A stretch of 64,000 nt of DNA from positions 248,001 through 312,000 of the forward strand of contig JAUIRK010001026.1 of assembly GCA_030549495.1 (NCBI GenBank). Reading direction: 5' to 3'. Below, in pieces: positions 1 through 14,000 of the stretch. Both the position numbers and the translations under genes were made by a program. Numbering within the stretch: the stretch's first letter is position 1; each line of letters starts with the position of its first letter. The notes below the pieces were generated by a model that worked only from the letters and a program-made list of their open reading frames with translations, ran no database searches and was not told where the DNA came from. The DNA comes from Nectonema munidae (lineage: Eukaryota; Nematomorpha; Nectonematoida; Nectonematidae).

Positions 1-109
1 AAAAAATGTATTCTAATAAATAAGAAAATATAAATTAAAAAAAATAAATACTATATTTATTTATTTTATATTGAAAAAAAAATAAAATTTTTGGCAGACT
101 TATTGTTGA

Positions 110-300
110 AAACTTAGCCAAAAAATGGAATTTTTATTTTACCAAAGAAAAAGCGCATTCAACCATAGAACTCGAATATCCTGTTGTCAGAGCTATTTTA
201 GAATTTTGTTTTAAGATGTCCGTCCGACCAAATGTTGAAACAAAACAAAACTCGTTACTTTTGAGATTAAATCCTTTTTATTCCTAAATTTAACTCATTC
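110..300 (-). mobile_element. hAT transposase C-terminal scrap
   Basis: The minus strand reads NSKIALTTGYSSSMVECAFS, which resembles the hAT dimerisation block (pattern ALTxPVSSAxCERSFS) with Met-Val in place of the usual residues and stops around it. It is a short, old DNA-transposon remnant and may also lie in the 3' part of the M16 gene. Homology is only by motif. Confidence 0.4.
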
Positions 301-969
301 GATTTTGTATTTAAATCATTTTTGTATAACTGGGCGAAATACGCTGCACCCAACTTTAAGTTGGTTTGAAGTTAGGCAGCCGGCTTTAACTTTTTTAATA
401 CTCAAGGATATCTTTTTTATGAAGCATAATAGAAGTTCTAGTTTTTCATCTTTAACAATATAGAGTTTCAGAAGATTCCTAAAATTTCATATTATTATTA
501 TTATCTGTAAACCTCTTTATGAACTCGCAATCTAGTTTATCTTGTATTTCAGGGTTATAGTTCTACAAGTCTACGTAGATGATGTCAAGTGGATCATCAT
601 ACCACTAGACATTTTTTATAAGCAATACATGATTTATGTAACAGGTCCTTTGGGAGCACCAATGAAAGTTAGGGCAGTTTTTTTATTTGGAATAATCGAT
701 TTTTGCATTGAAAATTGATATCAACATAAAATCTAAATTTAATTGCCGTACTTAGGATAAGCATCTTGAGTGTATATTTAGATAAAATTAACATCATGCC
801 TTTTAACTCGATTCGTCTTGTGTATGGAATGAAGTGAAAATTTTCTAGTTTAAATTTTTTAATAGAAATATTTTTTTATAGAAACATTTGAATTTAATCA
901 AAATATTGAAATCGCTATATATTAAAAAATTTTTATATAGTCCATTTAACATAATAGAATTTCCTATTT

Positions 970-1260
970 TATTAAAAAATGGTACCAGAAGGTATGTCGA
1001 GGTATACCCCCAAACCACTTCCAATGATTATTTTTAAGAGAAAAACTTTACCGAAAGAAAATTTCCTAGCCTGTGTCTTGATCAAGGCTAATTCGAAAGG
1101 TTGGATGGAGGAACAAAAGATGAAAGAGTGGCTGAATGAAATATAGGTCAAAAGACGAGGTGGATTTTTTCACACATTACCGTTCCAGCTGATCTTATGG
1201 CTCTATGCGCACCCATCTCACTGATAGGGTTAAAAGTCAAGTTAAAAAATTCTCATTTTC
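970..1260 (+). mobile_element. Tigger/pogo-like transposase fragment
   Basis: Frame +1 reads PLPMIIFKRKTLPKENF, then KGWMEEQKMKEWLNEI, a stop, KRRGGFF and later LYAPISLIGLKVKL. This is the catalytic-core stretch of jerky/pogo transposases (PMVIFKRKTMPK, GWMDEELMLDWL, RPGGLL, FRGHLT). The catalytic aspartate before the last block is not preserved, there is an in-frame stop, and no ends were found. It lies at the 3' side of the M16 gene as seen in this window, opposite to its strand. Confidence 0.7.
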
Positions 1261-1764
1261 TATAAACGGAGAAATGAAACGACACCTGTTTTTTTTAATT
1301 TATATATACAGATAACAAGGTTTTGTACTTAAATATTACAGCACTGTGAATAGTTATTGTATTTCCATTAAAAGGCAGTATGTTAAAAGCCATAACTCAG
1401 CAATTTATCCTACCATATTCCTAAAAAGAATATAATATTCGGAATCTAGACATCAAATAATATTTTAGAATATCATATCTTTATATTTGGGAAATTTTCA
1501 AATATCTCAGCCTAACCCTTTTGTGGTTAAGGCTTTAAAGGTCCGTAGAGTCATATGTCCACTCCACAATATAGTGCGTCTCCTATACAAAAAAAGAAAT
1601 ATCAAAAATAACAAAATGATAAACGCAAGGCTATAGACAATAACTTTGAAGTTTTTGGCCGGTTTGAAGTGTCTCTCCGTAATAAAATTCAATTCTGTGA
1701 AAATTTTAACAGCATACTAGTTAATTGCCAGTAATGTGGGTGGGCTCTTGAAGATCAGTTTTTG

Positions 1765-1800
1765 ACCTGTCACTATTGGAAAGGTTTGAGATCCCCTGGG
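1765..1800 (+). repeat. Solitary hAT-like terminus
   Basis: The sequence GGAAAGGTTTGAGATCCCCTG has the form of a hAT terminal repeat (CAGGGGATCTCAAACC when reversed). No partner end was found in the flanking kilobase. Confidence 0.3.
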
Positions 1801-1849
1801 CTACAACACTCAACAAAACACTGAAATTATTTCTAGTGAAACACATTAC

Positions 1850-2017
1850 CATGTTGCTTCTGGGTTCTCAACTCATCATAAAATTCCTGGCTAAAAAGTG
1901 ATACGAGCATGGATGCTTTGCTCGAATTGTAAAAATCCATTTCGCCAATTTGATAGTATATTTGAATTGCGTTGCTGGAATGCTTGTCGTTTGGAAAGGT
2001 GTATTCATACTCCATGT
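1850..2017 (-). CDS. M16 protease exon (domain 4, LRTQKQHG)
   Basis: It encodes MEYEYTFPNDKHSSNAIQIY, YQIGEMDF and FYDELRTQKQHG; IDE has GIEIYYQTDMQ and FNTLRTKEQLGY. The donor is ATG/gtaatg, phase 1. The next exon, expected to begin near the Tyr-Ile-Val step, is not visible in 1-1849, so the 3' end of the gene lies outside the window or behind a long intron. Confidence 0.92.
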
Positions 2018-5000
2018 CTAGATGGAATGAAGTGAAATGGTTTCATATATAGTTTCATTATTTTCATATAATTCAAAGTTTACTCTTTTTTAGTTTGATC
2101 ATGTTCATGACGTGGTATTCATCTTTACTTCCACACTTCTGAGGGAAGTGCTCTTCCACATTTTCTAAAGCTACTTCAACGTTTTGAGGTAATAGATTTC
2201 CATAACCGATTCCATTAACGAAACAACTTTGAAAGAATTTTTCTTTGAACTCCACTATCTCTTGAAAAGTGATTTCTGAAAAAATGTAAAAGAAATGTAA
2301 TTAGCACGACCTGACCAAATATATTACTAACTACGGTGGCTAGATCTCAAGGTTTACCGGATTGTTCCGAGGTTTGCTTTCGCTTAACAACGGAATCTGA
2401 AGAATTCCCGTTTTTCTTTCACTAATTTTATGTGTAAAAAAGAGGAGTCAGAGAAAATTTTGATCAGGATGGGTTTGTTTATCTCTTCTTTTTTCGCACA
2501 AAAACTCATCTTTTACTTTCAACATTAATTTTCTTATGAATAATTTTTGTAAGAAATGCAAAATTTTGTTCTTGACTTTTTTCAATATTAATTTCGTCGC
2601 TGTTTGATCGTGTAAAACTTTGGCAACCCTAATTACCATCAAAGTTTATTCAAAAAAATAAATAAAAGTTGAATATGAATTTTATGGAAATCAAAAGTTG
2701 GCTCACAAATTGACCAATTAATTGATAGAAGTAGCCTAACTGCGAATTTGCACCAAAAGAGTCAAAAAAATAAAAACGGCAGAAAATTTATCAAGTATAA
2801 AATTATAAGGTATAAATTTTCTTAAGTGTGAGTGGGGGAGGGGGTGCCACCTCAAGGTCATTTCGGTTATGCAAAGGTCGTATTGTTTATATAATTGATT
2901 TTAAAGTATAACTGATTATATGAAGTTTAATGCTGGATTTGAATCGCACACAAGACTTTATTGACATATTAACAAACTTAGTACCTAGAAACTACATTAT
3001 ATGAAAAATTAAAGTTTATAATTTTTGAATATATAGTTCTAATTAAAGTATAAAATCGATAGAGTTTGAAACAATTTGAATCCATTTCTATATTATTATA
3101 CTTAAAAAGTTATTGTCTTTTTTGCCCCGGAAGATGATATTAAGGAAACTTTTAATTTGATTGGATAAAAATTTGATAACTTTTTTAGTTTTAACCAACC
3201 AAATTATGCTAGAATAGAGGGAATTATTTTAAACATTTCTTGAACTATTCAAATGAACTGCGTAAAATCTATTGTCAAATTTTCAATCATTCCCATATAT
3301 TACATTTGCCTGATTCACTAGTAGTAGATTAAATTATAAAATTCATGACGTAATTTTTAAACACAAATTTTTGTTTAAATGATATTATATTTTTTAAATT
3401 GTTAAATATATAGGCATAAAATACACAATCATAACAATTATAGATAATAATGGATGATGGCGTTGACTTTTTAGTTAAATTCCATTGAATCCCCAAACCT
3501 TCGTTTCTTAATTAATCAGGTTCTTCGATCTCTACAGGTTAGTTGAAGTTTTTATTTTATTAGTTTTTAAATTTACTTAATTTGATTCATAAGTTAGTAG
3601 TCTATTTTTTCCCTGAAATTATATTAACCCATATCTATGTCCATTAACTATATTGAGGGTAAAAAAACATTAATAAAACAAGATACTTTATCATTATAAA
3701 ATTGATAAGATCAAAAAACCGAGATTAAAATGAGGGACTTAAATTGATAAAACTAAAATAAGTGGATTTAAGTTGATTCAACTAAAAAGTCCAGTTCGCT
3801 ATGGATTTGAGAAATTTTGGCCAAAAAATCAGGAACTTAAACAAAACTCCCAATTTTGCCATCTTAATTTGTTAGTATACTTTTTTTAGATGATATTTAT
3901 CGTGATTTTGTTCTTGGCGTGTAAGTAAATAAATATTTGAAAAAGTGTGAGCATCATAACTTTTCCTATTTTTGGTCAAGAAAATGAATTAAATGTGTGT
4001 TTATCGGTGACCAGAAAACTCGTTCTCAGAAACATGAGTCTCAGAAAACTCAAAATACAAAATTTGGTCTCAGAAAACGATGACTCAAGCAAGTTATTGG
4101 TTAGTCTGTTAGTTAGAGTTAGTTAGTTAGTTCGTTCGTTAAATAAGTATACTAGTATTTAATCTATTCCCATTTAATTCGGATATAAAAATTTTGAAGC
4201 GATTTAAATATAATGGTTTTCGACACGTGTGTACTCCCCTGAAAGACAAAGTTTTGTATGAAAGAATTTTATGAGACCGAGTTTTCCTCACACAAATTTT
4301 GACATTTTTAAAAGGTATAGAAATAGTTAGCTTGAAAGATTTACCGCTATAAACTTTAAGAATTTGTGCTAAACTGCAAAATTCGGTTTGCAAGATATAA
4401 CTGAATAGATTTTCTGAGATATCGATTGGTGGATCAAAAACCAAATTCCTTAGATTATTTTCGTTTCTTTGTTTAATAAAATTAAAGCGATTTTCATCAG
4501 GCACATATGTTTTTAGCATGGAGAACACCTTTTCAAAAAAATAGTTTTGCCTCTCGTTGTATCCTGAGACCATTATCTCCAATCCTTTGTGAATAGTGTA
4601 GATATTAAAAAACAAGTAAGAAGTGTCCCCCTCTTCAAGGTAACTTAGAATGCCATCAATCAACAAGTTTTTATAAAGAATAGCTTTTTGCAAACTTTGG
4701 CATGACAAGTCAATGTTAGAATTCAGTACTTTAAAGAACATAATCGCTTTTGGAACTTTGAAAACACTGTCCAGTTTGTAGTAGAGTTTTTGGTTTGTCC
4801 CATTTTTAATGAGATATGGAAGCGCGTCGTCATTTGAAGAAGTAACATTTTTATATAAATCGGAACGGTTGGCGAAAATTATAAAATTTTTCGGTAAGAG
4901 ATTTGAAGCCTTCGGAAGCTTAAATTTTTCATTCTCTGCTTCGTTCCACGCTCGTATAGAATCGTTTTTTATTTTGTTTATCACATATTTTACATTATAC

Positions 5001-8000
5001 CAAGGCTCTATGAGAACGCCACTTTCGTCCAGTTCACTTGTTGATTCGATGATTCTAGAAAGAAAAAAGTTCTTGTGTATTCAAGTGAAAAAACATAAAA
5101 ATATCGTTAGAAATAGAAACGAGTTAATGCAAATCAAAACATATGTTCTCATTTTTATCTTCCCTTCGAGGATAATGGTTTATTCCAACTTTACATTTTT
5201 TCCAAAAATTATACCGCGTTTCACAGAAAACTCACTAGTAAGTTTTCATAAAAGTTTTTTTTACAAAACTTCACATAACTAACAGTTTGAGTTGGATAAT
5301 CATTAATATTTATTAAAAAAGACAAAATAATTTTTCGGCACATATGATACGTCTGTCATTACCATGTTTATGACGAAAACAAATTGAATAAAAAAACAAA
5401 AAAATTGATCAAAATAAAATAATTATCTAAACTAATTTTTAATATGCATGAAAATTTATAAAAGGAATTCAGCTATTATGTCTTTTTAAATGCTAAAGGG
5501 ACTTACTGAAAATAAAAGTAACTTATGAGTGTTTGGTAAAAAAAACCTAATCAATCGCTACAAGTTTTCTTTAACGATATAAAATAACTATAGAGATCTT
5601 TAGATTTATGTTTGTAATTTGTCTTTATGCTTGTGAATATCTATCAAATGATCGTAATTTAGCAACATAGAATGCATATACTCGGGAGTTTGAAGCGGTA
5701 TCCCTACTCTTAATCGGTATTCACTTGAAAATCTCTCTGGTTTGAATCTTGATCCTGCCACTGAGAAAAAAGATTAGTAGCACTTACTAATTAGATTAGT
5801 AAAGCTGTTCTTTGGATTAGTTAACGATGATTTTGCTAACTTCGTTAGTTATGGCTACAAATTATGCTATGTTCGCAGTTATAAGTAAATAAAACACCAG
5901 ACAGAGCTTCCATTATTTTCTTCAATGTTACAAATGTTGTGAATTAATAGCAAACACATCATGCACTCATGAAGATGCAGAGAAGGCCTCATTTGTAAAG
6001 AAATTAAGATGGCGTTAAAAGCAAAGTTTCATAATTTTTGTTATAATGACACTTCACATATATTCAAAAAATATACAAGCATTATACATTTTTAGAATTA
6101 TCTCATCATTCTTTTTAATAATTTCAATGTTTTATTAAATTATTTTGCATTGTTTAGAAAAAAAATTATTTTTATTATAAATTTATACTTGAAATAGGGA
6201 TTATTTGCGGTGGATATCAATGATTATTATTAGAGGTACCAATGAACTTTGAGGGGATATCAATGAGTATTAGGGATACCAATGATTTTGTACCTTGACT
6301 TTGAAGAGTACCAATGATCTTTGCGGATATCAATGATATTTTATGGAACCTAGAATCCCGGTCCCAATGATCATTGAAGGGAACAATTTTTTATTCCTAT
6401 ACTCTAATGGCATTCCACGTCATTATATACTCGAAATGTCTGGTGTTTCCATATACATGCTGCTTGTTTTATTAGCAGAAATCGTAGTTTGTATCCTCAA
6501 ACGCCCCTCTGGCTACACGCAAGATTCGAAAAGATAAACGACTGAGTTTTGTATGTGGTTATTAACTTCCGATTTCATGGATCCTATATTACTAAATTAC
6601 CCCCATTTCATGGATATTGACATGCGTAAACACGAATTACACACATAAATCTAAAGATCTCTATAGATATTTAAGTCTCTGTAAAAACTATTTTACAAAT
6701 TTTTAAAAGATAGCTATTGGCTAAAAGGGCATTGAAAGATTTTTTTAGAAAATAACAATAATTTACCTGACGTTTTCAGCAGATAAAAAAGACAAGGCGT
6801 AAAGGTAAAAAGATTCATTGAGTGGCTTCAAAAGGTATGGTTCAGAAAGAGAATTTTCAATCGAACCGATCTTTAGGAAAAAAAATAAAAATCAATACAA
6901 ATGGAAAAAGTTGGGGATCCAAACAAAAAAATATTTTGAAAACTGAGAAAAGATAAAAACTTGTACAAAATTTTTTATAAACAGTTTCATTTTTCACATA
7001 ATATAAGCGTTATAGTTATAAAATATTGAATAGATAAAATAATTGTAGTTTAATAGTTTTGTGTATAAACCATTTTAAGTTCTATATTGTCATCTTTACA
7101 TTTTAAATTAACTTTTTTAACTTTTGAATTCTTTTTTTAAGTTCAAAATTGTCCTTTTTTAGTTTTTGTGAATTAGTTTAAAATTTTAACTTTTCATAAT
7201 TTTATTATTTAAATTAATAGGATTTATAGTTTCAGATGTTTACAATTTTAAACCTTTCATTTCTCACCTCGCAGACAATATTTATTAATATAATGTTGTT
7301 AAAAATATTATACCAAAAAACTTTTTGTATTCAACATGAAAACAATTAATCAAAATTTTATTGATCACATAAATATAGTTTATTTATTCATTTAAAATCA
7401 CTCCCATCTGTCCTTTGTGTATATTAGGCATATATATACATTCGTCCTCAATGGTTGTTATGGTCTACCTCTCAGCTTAATACTTCAATGTCACTGGTTC
7501 GATACCCAAAGCTCCAGATTCTTCAAAACAAAATCACCAAAACTGTGATTAGCCATTTCAAGCATAATGAGAGAATATAGCCTTATACGCCTGAAAGTGC
7601 TTTGATATCCAACCAGTCAATCAACACGTGTGATAACTTTTACATTCTTCAATACTCACTTGTGATATAGTTGCGAACAAATTTGAAAAGAAAATTTAGA
7701 GTTTAAAAAAGATAACTTGGAAGTTAAAAAAGACATTTAAGCAATATGCATGGCTGATTTCCTACTTGCATAAACTGTTTGCGTGTTTTAAACTAATAAT
7801 AATAATTTTATTACTTCCTGTTTTTATAATATGTACTTTTGATTTTGTCAATACAAACCCTAAAAGTTTTCAAATTTGAAAAATGAAAAGTATTCTGTAA
7901 ACCTGCATATTAGACACGATATCTTCAGCTTGAATGGCAGGTTTACTTTTTTGGAAGAGGAAACTATTATTTAAATTTTCTTTCAACATTTCATACCATT

Positions 8001-11000
8001 CCTTCGGAATCATTTCTTTGCGTAGGAGGTTTATGTAGCTAAAAACTGTTTCTACCACTTCCTCTTGATGCTCTAAAGTTAAGAGAATCGAAAATTAGGA
8101 AATGTGAAAAGAAAAGCCTGTGTAAAGCAGAAATGAGATTACATATTTTGGATTCACAACAAAATAATCCATTTATACCTTCTTCAATGGAATGAATAAA
8201 TAAGTACAAATAAATAAATCGGGTTTACAGCTATATTTCCCAGCAAGCTAAGGTCTAGCCGATGCTGCAACAATGAAAACACATAAAAAAGACTACCTGA
8301 TTTTACTTTCCTAAAGTCCCTTTTTATATTCTTAAGAACTACTTCTTTCCATGTTAATTTTGGTCAACCCTTCAATTTACCTATACTTTATGTTATTTCA
8401 TTGCTAATTTGTCTTTCCAATTAGATTTACAAATAATTCTCAACATTCTCATCTCAGTTGTGCTTAGCCTATTTTTGTCAACTTCTTTTCTAACGCCCAA
8501 CTTTGACTACTCTATACTAAACTAGATCTAATACCACTTCCATAAAGATAACCCTTTGTGCTTAAAGAAAAGTATTATCACACATAGAACACTACTAAAA
8601 ATAAAGTTCTTCCAAACTAATTTTATTTTGTGATCAACTGAGTTACTTCTCCCAAGTAACAAAATTGATTATATCTGTTCTATATATCTTTAATAATTTC
8701 AGCTTTTTTAAAACCAGAACAACTAGTACACTTAAAATTTTTAAAGTTTAATAAACTACCTTTAATATCAGAGCACCTTCTATGGAAAAAAATCTTGATA
8801 ATCCCTATAAAGTTATAAAATGCTTTGTTGAATAAGGTTATTAACAATTCAAACATATAATATTTTGCAAAAGTTTGATGACTGTATTTAAGTAGGATGG
8901 AAAAACACAAAAGTTTAGGAAAAGAGAATTTTAGGCCAAAATATTAGATGATAAAAGCAAAGTGTTTAACCTGAGATTTCGAATAAATACCAAAGTTTAT
9001 CTTTAAGTAATTAGGGCATACGACAAAGTATCTGCTTTTATGAAATCGACCAATAGCAAAACTATATTTAATAATTCATATCTAATTAAAAAACATCTAG
9101 TCTTTCTTGAAATATGTCATCAAAACTATATAGTGTTAAAATATTTTTTCTTTTTTTCTTTTTTTATATAAAAAAGATGTAAAAGGAAAGAGGGAATTCA
9201 TCAGAAATTATAATAACATAGAATAATCGCAATAACTTTCAAAATTTATATACATTTGGAATCTTTGAAGAACATTATTAATAAATACTATAATTCTAAA
9301 GTGTACAATTTTCTTTGATAGTTTGCTTTTGAATTATTGGGTTTCGTTTTGGAGTAGGGTTTGACTAAAATTTATTCATATATTGATTGTGAATCAAAGA
9401 GGACTAAAGGCCCATATGTTAAAAAATTATTTTTTAATATTTATGTAATCATGACCTTTCATATGGAAAAAACAGATTTTATAAAAAAAAATTAATAAAT
9501 ATTAGTCAAAATCAATTATTCATACTTTGTCCTAAGTTGGTGAGATAGCAATCAATATCGAATACAGTGAAGACTGTGTAATGTAAGAAGTGAACCTCCA
9601 AGTTTTCAATGAATCCTTTTTCCTTTAGAAAATTTGAAAAGCCTGACTTATGATGACTGCCCAAAATTGATTTTAGCAAAAAAACAGGCTAAAATGAAAT
9701 TAATGAAATAAATTTATCACAGAAACAAGTTAAAATTTCCTAAAAAAAATTATATGGATGTGAGGCAGTGACGTAGCAAGTGTTTGGAAGATGGTGTGGG
9801 AATAAAAGATTTTAATGGCGCTATCAAAATTCTACACATAGGATTTTAATTTGTTTTTGACTATATTGATTGACACTTAACAAACAAATAATATTACTTT
9901 TGAAAAATGATTGACACTTATATATTTCTCAGTTATTCAATGTCGGCACGCTGTAGCGCAGATGTGAATAGAAATTAGTATCTTTTACGATGAGTGTGTG
10001 AAGCGAATGAGCACTTATGTAAAACTTAAATCCGTCTCTATTGAAGAGATTATATAAAATGGAATGAAAGAGATATAAAAATTTTTTTTTAAAGATTTAT
10101 AAAATTTGAAACATAGGCAGAAAAATAAGTGTGACGATTGGCTTAACGCTAAGAAATTGATAAACTCATCAGGTAAGACTTTTCATCATTTTATTTTTCA
10201 TTTTTATTAAAATTATCATTTTTTGGTAAAGCCTACAGCATTAAAATTTTGTTAGTCAATTTGGTTGCCAATAAATTTGAATGCATAATTTTGAATTTTT
10301 TGAATGTAAATTATTATGAAATGTTATTACCTTAAAATTTTAAAAATAAATTTTCAAAATGTTTCAAAAAATAGTTCTCAGTTTTAAATGAGAAAAAGAA
10401 AATAATTCACTTCATATAGATGGTTTTTCTTTGAGTCTGGTAATTGGAAAGATATGGTTAGAACTTTACTTTTCTTTGTTTCCAACTTTATCCAGACCTA
10501 AGTTGAAATAATCAAAGTTATTATTTTGCATAAATTATACTAATGGAAAAAATCCATTAAAATGCTTCATTAGGAGTAGTAGACTTATATAAATTCTTAT
10601 TAAATGAAAAAGTATCCAATTTAAAAGCTTTGTTGAAACGCAAAACTCTTCCAACTGAGAAAATGTATGGCAAAGAAAAAGAAAATCATCGTAGTATACC
10701 GGTTGGAGATGATGACACTAAAGTTGTCTGTCCGCGTTCAACCGTACAGGTTATGAGAATAGGAGAGAAGAGTTTCCTAAAACTCTTCATACTGAGAAAA
10801 TATTTCTTCAAATATATTATTAATATTTTAAAGAATCTCGCATTATACAAATGATGTGCTTGTGTGTGTGTATGTGAGTTTAAATATGTCTGGCAAGACA
10901 AATATATATATAAAAATTTTGAACCAAAATATTTATGATAAAATAAAGTTAATATTGTTATTCAGAATGATAAGAGAAATCTAAAAATCGCTAATACTTG

Positions 11001-14000
11001 TATATTTGTTGAATATTTGTGAAGTCATAATTTTGAGACCATTTGAAAGGCCTGAAAAATCTAAAATTTAAAACCTATTCTTATAGGCTTTGGTACGCTG
11101 ATTCCAAATATGTAATTTGTTTGAAATGAATCGAATGACTTATATATTTTTTTTCGGTTAAAGTTGGAAATTGTCCATTTATCAAGTTCAGAAGCGAAAA
11201 AAGTATTTTAAAAAATTCAAACTTAAAATATTTATATATTTTTGTAATCAGTATAATTAAATAATATTGTAAGAATAATATTGAATATATAATTTTAATT
11301 GGATAAATTTAAATTTTTTTCAACATTTTGTAGTGCGGGACACGATATAATTTTTATTTAAAATAAAAAAAAACATATTTTTTCAACGTTAAATTTATAT
11401 TTCTTCAATAATTTTTTTATTTTTTTTTAATTGAAAATTTTGCACTTTAATTCTGAAATATGTTTTAAGTAAATGTTATTTCAAAAAACACATGTGATTA
11501 TTTAGTTAGAATTGCAAAAAGACAGATTAGAATTGCAAAAGGACAACATAGAACTAAAAATGGTTTATATCAAAGTTTCAATTTATGAATTGAAAGAATA
11601 TTAAGATTGGCATATCAAGAAAGGTAAATTTCATATTTATCGATTAGAATTACCTGTTTATTGTAATCTGAAGATGGTGGAGGATCGTAACTTTTGGTGA
11701 AATTTTTATTCGGAATATTTGCAAACTCAGGAACAACTAATTTTGATAAATTTTCTATTGAATCTGGTATAAATAAAAATGGATTATTTGGTGAATAAAA
11801 GCCAAATATTGTATATATTATCGAATATAGAAAGTTGCAACTGAAAAATATGAAATAATTAGCTTGCATGATTAATTCAACAACTGATTAATATTTGTGG
11901 AAAAATAAAGTATAATTTTATTATTATTTTAAAAACAAAAAAAAAAAGACCAATAAAATGTGTTAAATATTTAATAGTTAGTGATAGGAAACTTAAAATT
12001 CATACAAAGAATCCGTTGAAATACACCTCGGCCATTTCAAGAAAAAAATGAAAAAGATCAAGAGATTACAAATTTGATAATGAATAAAGAATGTTATAAG
12101 AGTCGATTATTCGAGAAATATTAACTATGGAAAATTGCGTCGATCAAAGGTGTACTCTATTACCAATTTCAACATTGGTTATTATAAATTAAAACCTCAT
12201 TCCTAACACTTTTAACATCGGGAAACCATTTTTCCTTTATAATTGACACAAATTTTCAAAAATTATACAATTAAAAATATAAAATTAATCCCAAAAAATG
12301 TTCGAAAGAGAAAGGTTTCTAGAACACTGAAATTCAAACTATATATGAAATAATTTTGAATAGGATTTTGATTTGGTCGATATTTCACTGCAAAAACTAT
12401 GCCAATGATTGCAAATAGTTCTGTAATTATTGAAAATAGTCCACTTAGCATTACAAATAGTTCTCTAAATGATGAAAAACCTTTATATACCTTTTTAAAC
12501 TTAGGATATGATATCTTGGAGGAAACATGTGAAGGGTTGAACACAAGGAGATCAATATTATTTTCCATCATAAAACATACCTATTTATGCTTTAGGCTTC
12601 TCCGGGAGGAATACTGCAATCGGGGGAGACATTTATATAGGTAAAAAAATAATGTAAACATAGGTATACACTTTCTATACACACAACTATATAGATGTTT
12701 TCAATAAGTGATATTGCAAGTCGAGAAGACATTGATGTGTACGATGAATCAAATTTTAGATCTTTGAAGAGAATCAATTGGAGTGTTTGAAATGTTCCTT
12801 AAATTCAGCCCTAATTCACACATATTTTAATCTTTTAAATTTTTATCCGGTTTTTTGGGCCTATTCCCAGCTTTATGTTATTTGGGTGAGGATTTTAAAT
12901 CTGACGAAAATAGGACCATTTTATGAATATAGAGAAAATTAAGATATTATAAGAAGCTACAATTTATATCAATAAATAAAGAATATTTATATGAAATGAT
13001 GCACATATAATGAACGGATCTTTAAATAACATTTTAAATAATTACAGTCATACCTCGTTTATCGGACCCTCGTTTATCCGACAACACACTTACTGGCTGT
13101 AATCGATTTTCCGAATGATTTTCTTCCCCTTTATTCTTACATTCACATTCCGACAGAGACAGTGCTTTGTAAAAAGGTTTACCATATGTGTTAAATGAGT
13201 GATTGCAAAAGGCAAAGAAAAAAGTGTAGAATGTGGAGATTTGTAAAAATCGTAAAAACAAGCATCCTTGGCGCTTACCATTTGCAATCACACACAATGT
13301 CATTAAATTTGCTGAAAAATGAGATTCGCCATAATTACGCACCGAAGTCACCCAATGTTTTCCTTCCTTGTGCACGTGCTCCATTAGGGATTTCTTGTTT
13401 CCTAAAAATTGAATAGAAGTGTTCTTTAAATTTTAAATCGTAAAGCATCATTCAATACTAAAGCGCGTTTCAGCTGTTCCTTTGATGCGAATATCCGACA
13501 ATTATTCATCACAGGACCGAAATGATTTTGAATTTTTTAATTTCTAAAAAAGACTGAATGAGATTTTTCCTTCCTATGACAGTTCTTTCGATCTCAAAAT
13601 TCATTTCAATCAACATTTTATGGCTATTTTATCTGAAAGAATAACAGCTCATAAAAGCAGTTCGATTGAAATTGTAAAGTTATCATTAAAAATGTTTTCA
13701 TCAACTCTCTTTCTGTTTATTAAAAAAGTTTGACGTTACACTGTGGGCGAGCTTTCCTTCTCTCACGAGCAGCATTTTGAAAACGCATAAATCGAACCTG
13801 AAATAAATTTCCCAAAAGGTGATTCTTTGTATATTGTCGCTTTCCAAACGGCATTTTCCCATATTTCATCAATGTTCTTTTTTGATTGGAATTCTGAATC
13901 CACAGCGTTGATTTCTTTGAGCATTGATTCTTCATTGTACAAAGGTTCAACAAACATGTCCGCAAATCTTAAATTGATAAACCTTTTTGAATTATGCATG

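Noticed and set aside
556-700. A plus-strand YVDD-like string (QVYVDDVKWIIIPLDIF) suggesting a reverse transcriptase
   Set aside because: No other RT motifs in order around it, short frame, no LTRs or neighbouring domains. It is most likely chance.
1507-1692. Minus-strand frame with a hydrophobic run as a possible M16 C-terminal exon
   Set aside because: It does not resemble M16 domain 4, and a membrane segment is not expected there.
4809-5282. 157-codon plus-strand frame
   Set aside because: It overlaps, on the opposite strand, the well-supported large M16 exon and has no homology.
12592-12777. Minus-strand 61-codon frame with CSIPPGEA as a DEG/ENaC-like exon
   Set aside because: No channel motifs could be aligned; the Cys-Pro-Pro match is too short.
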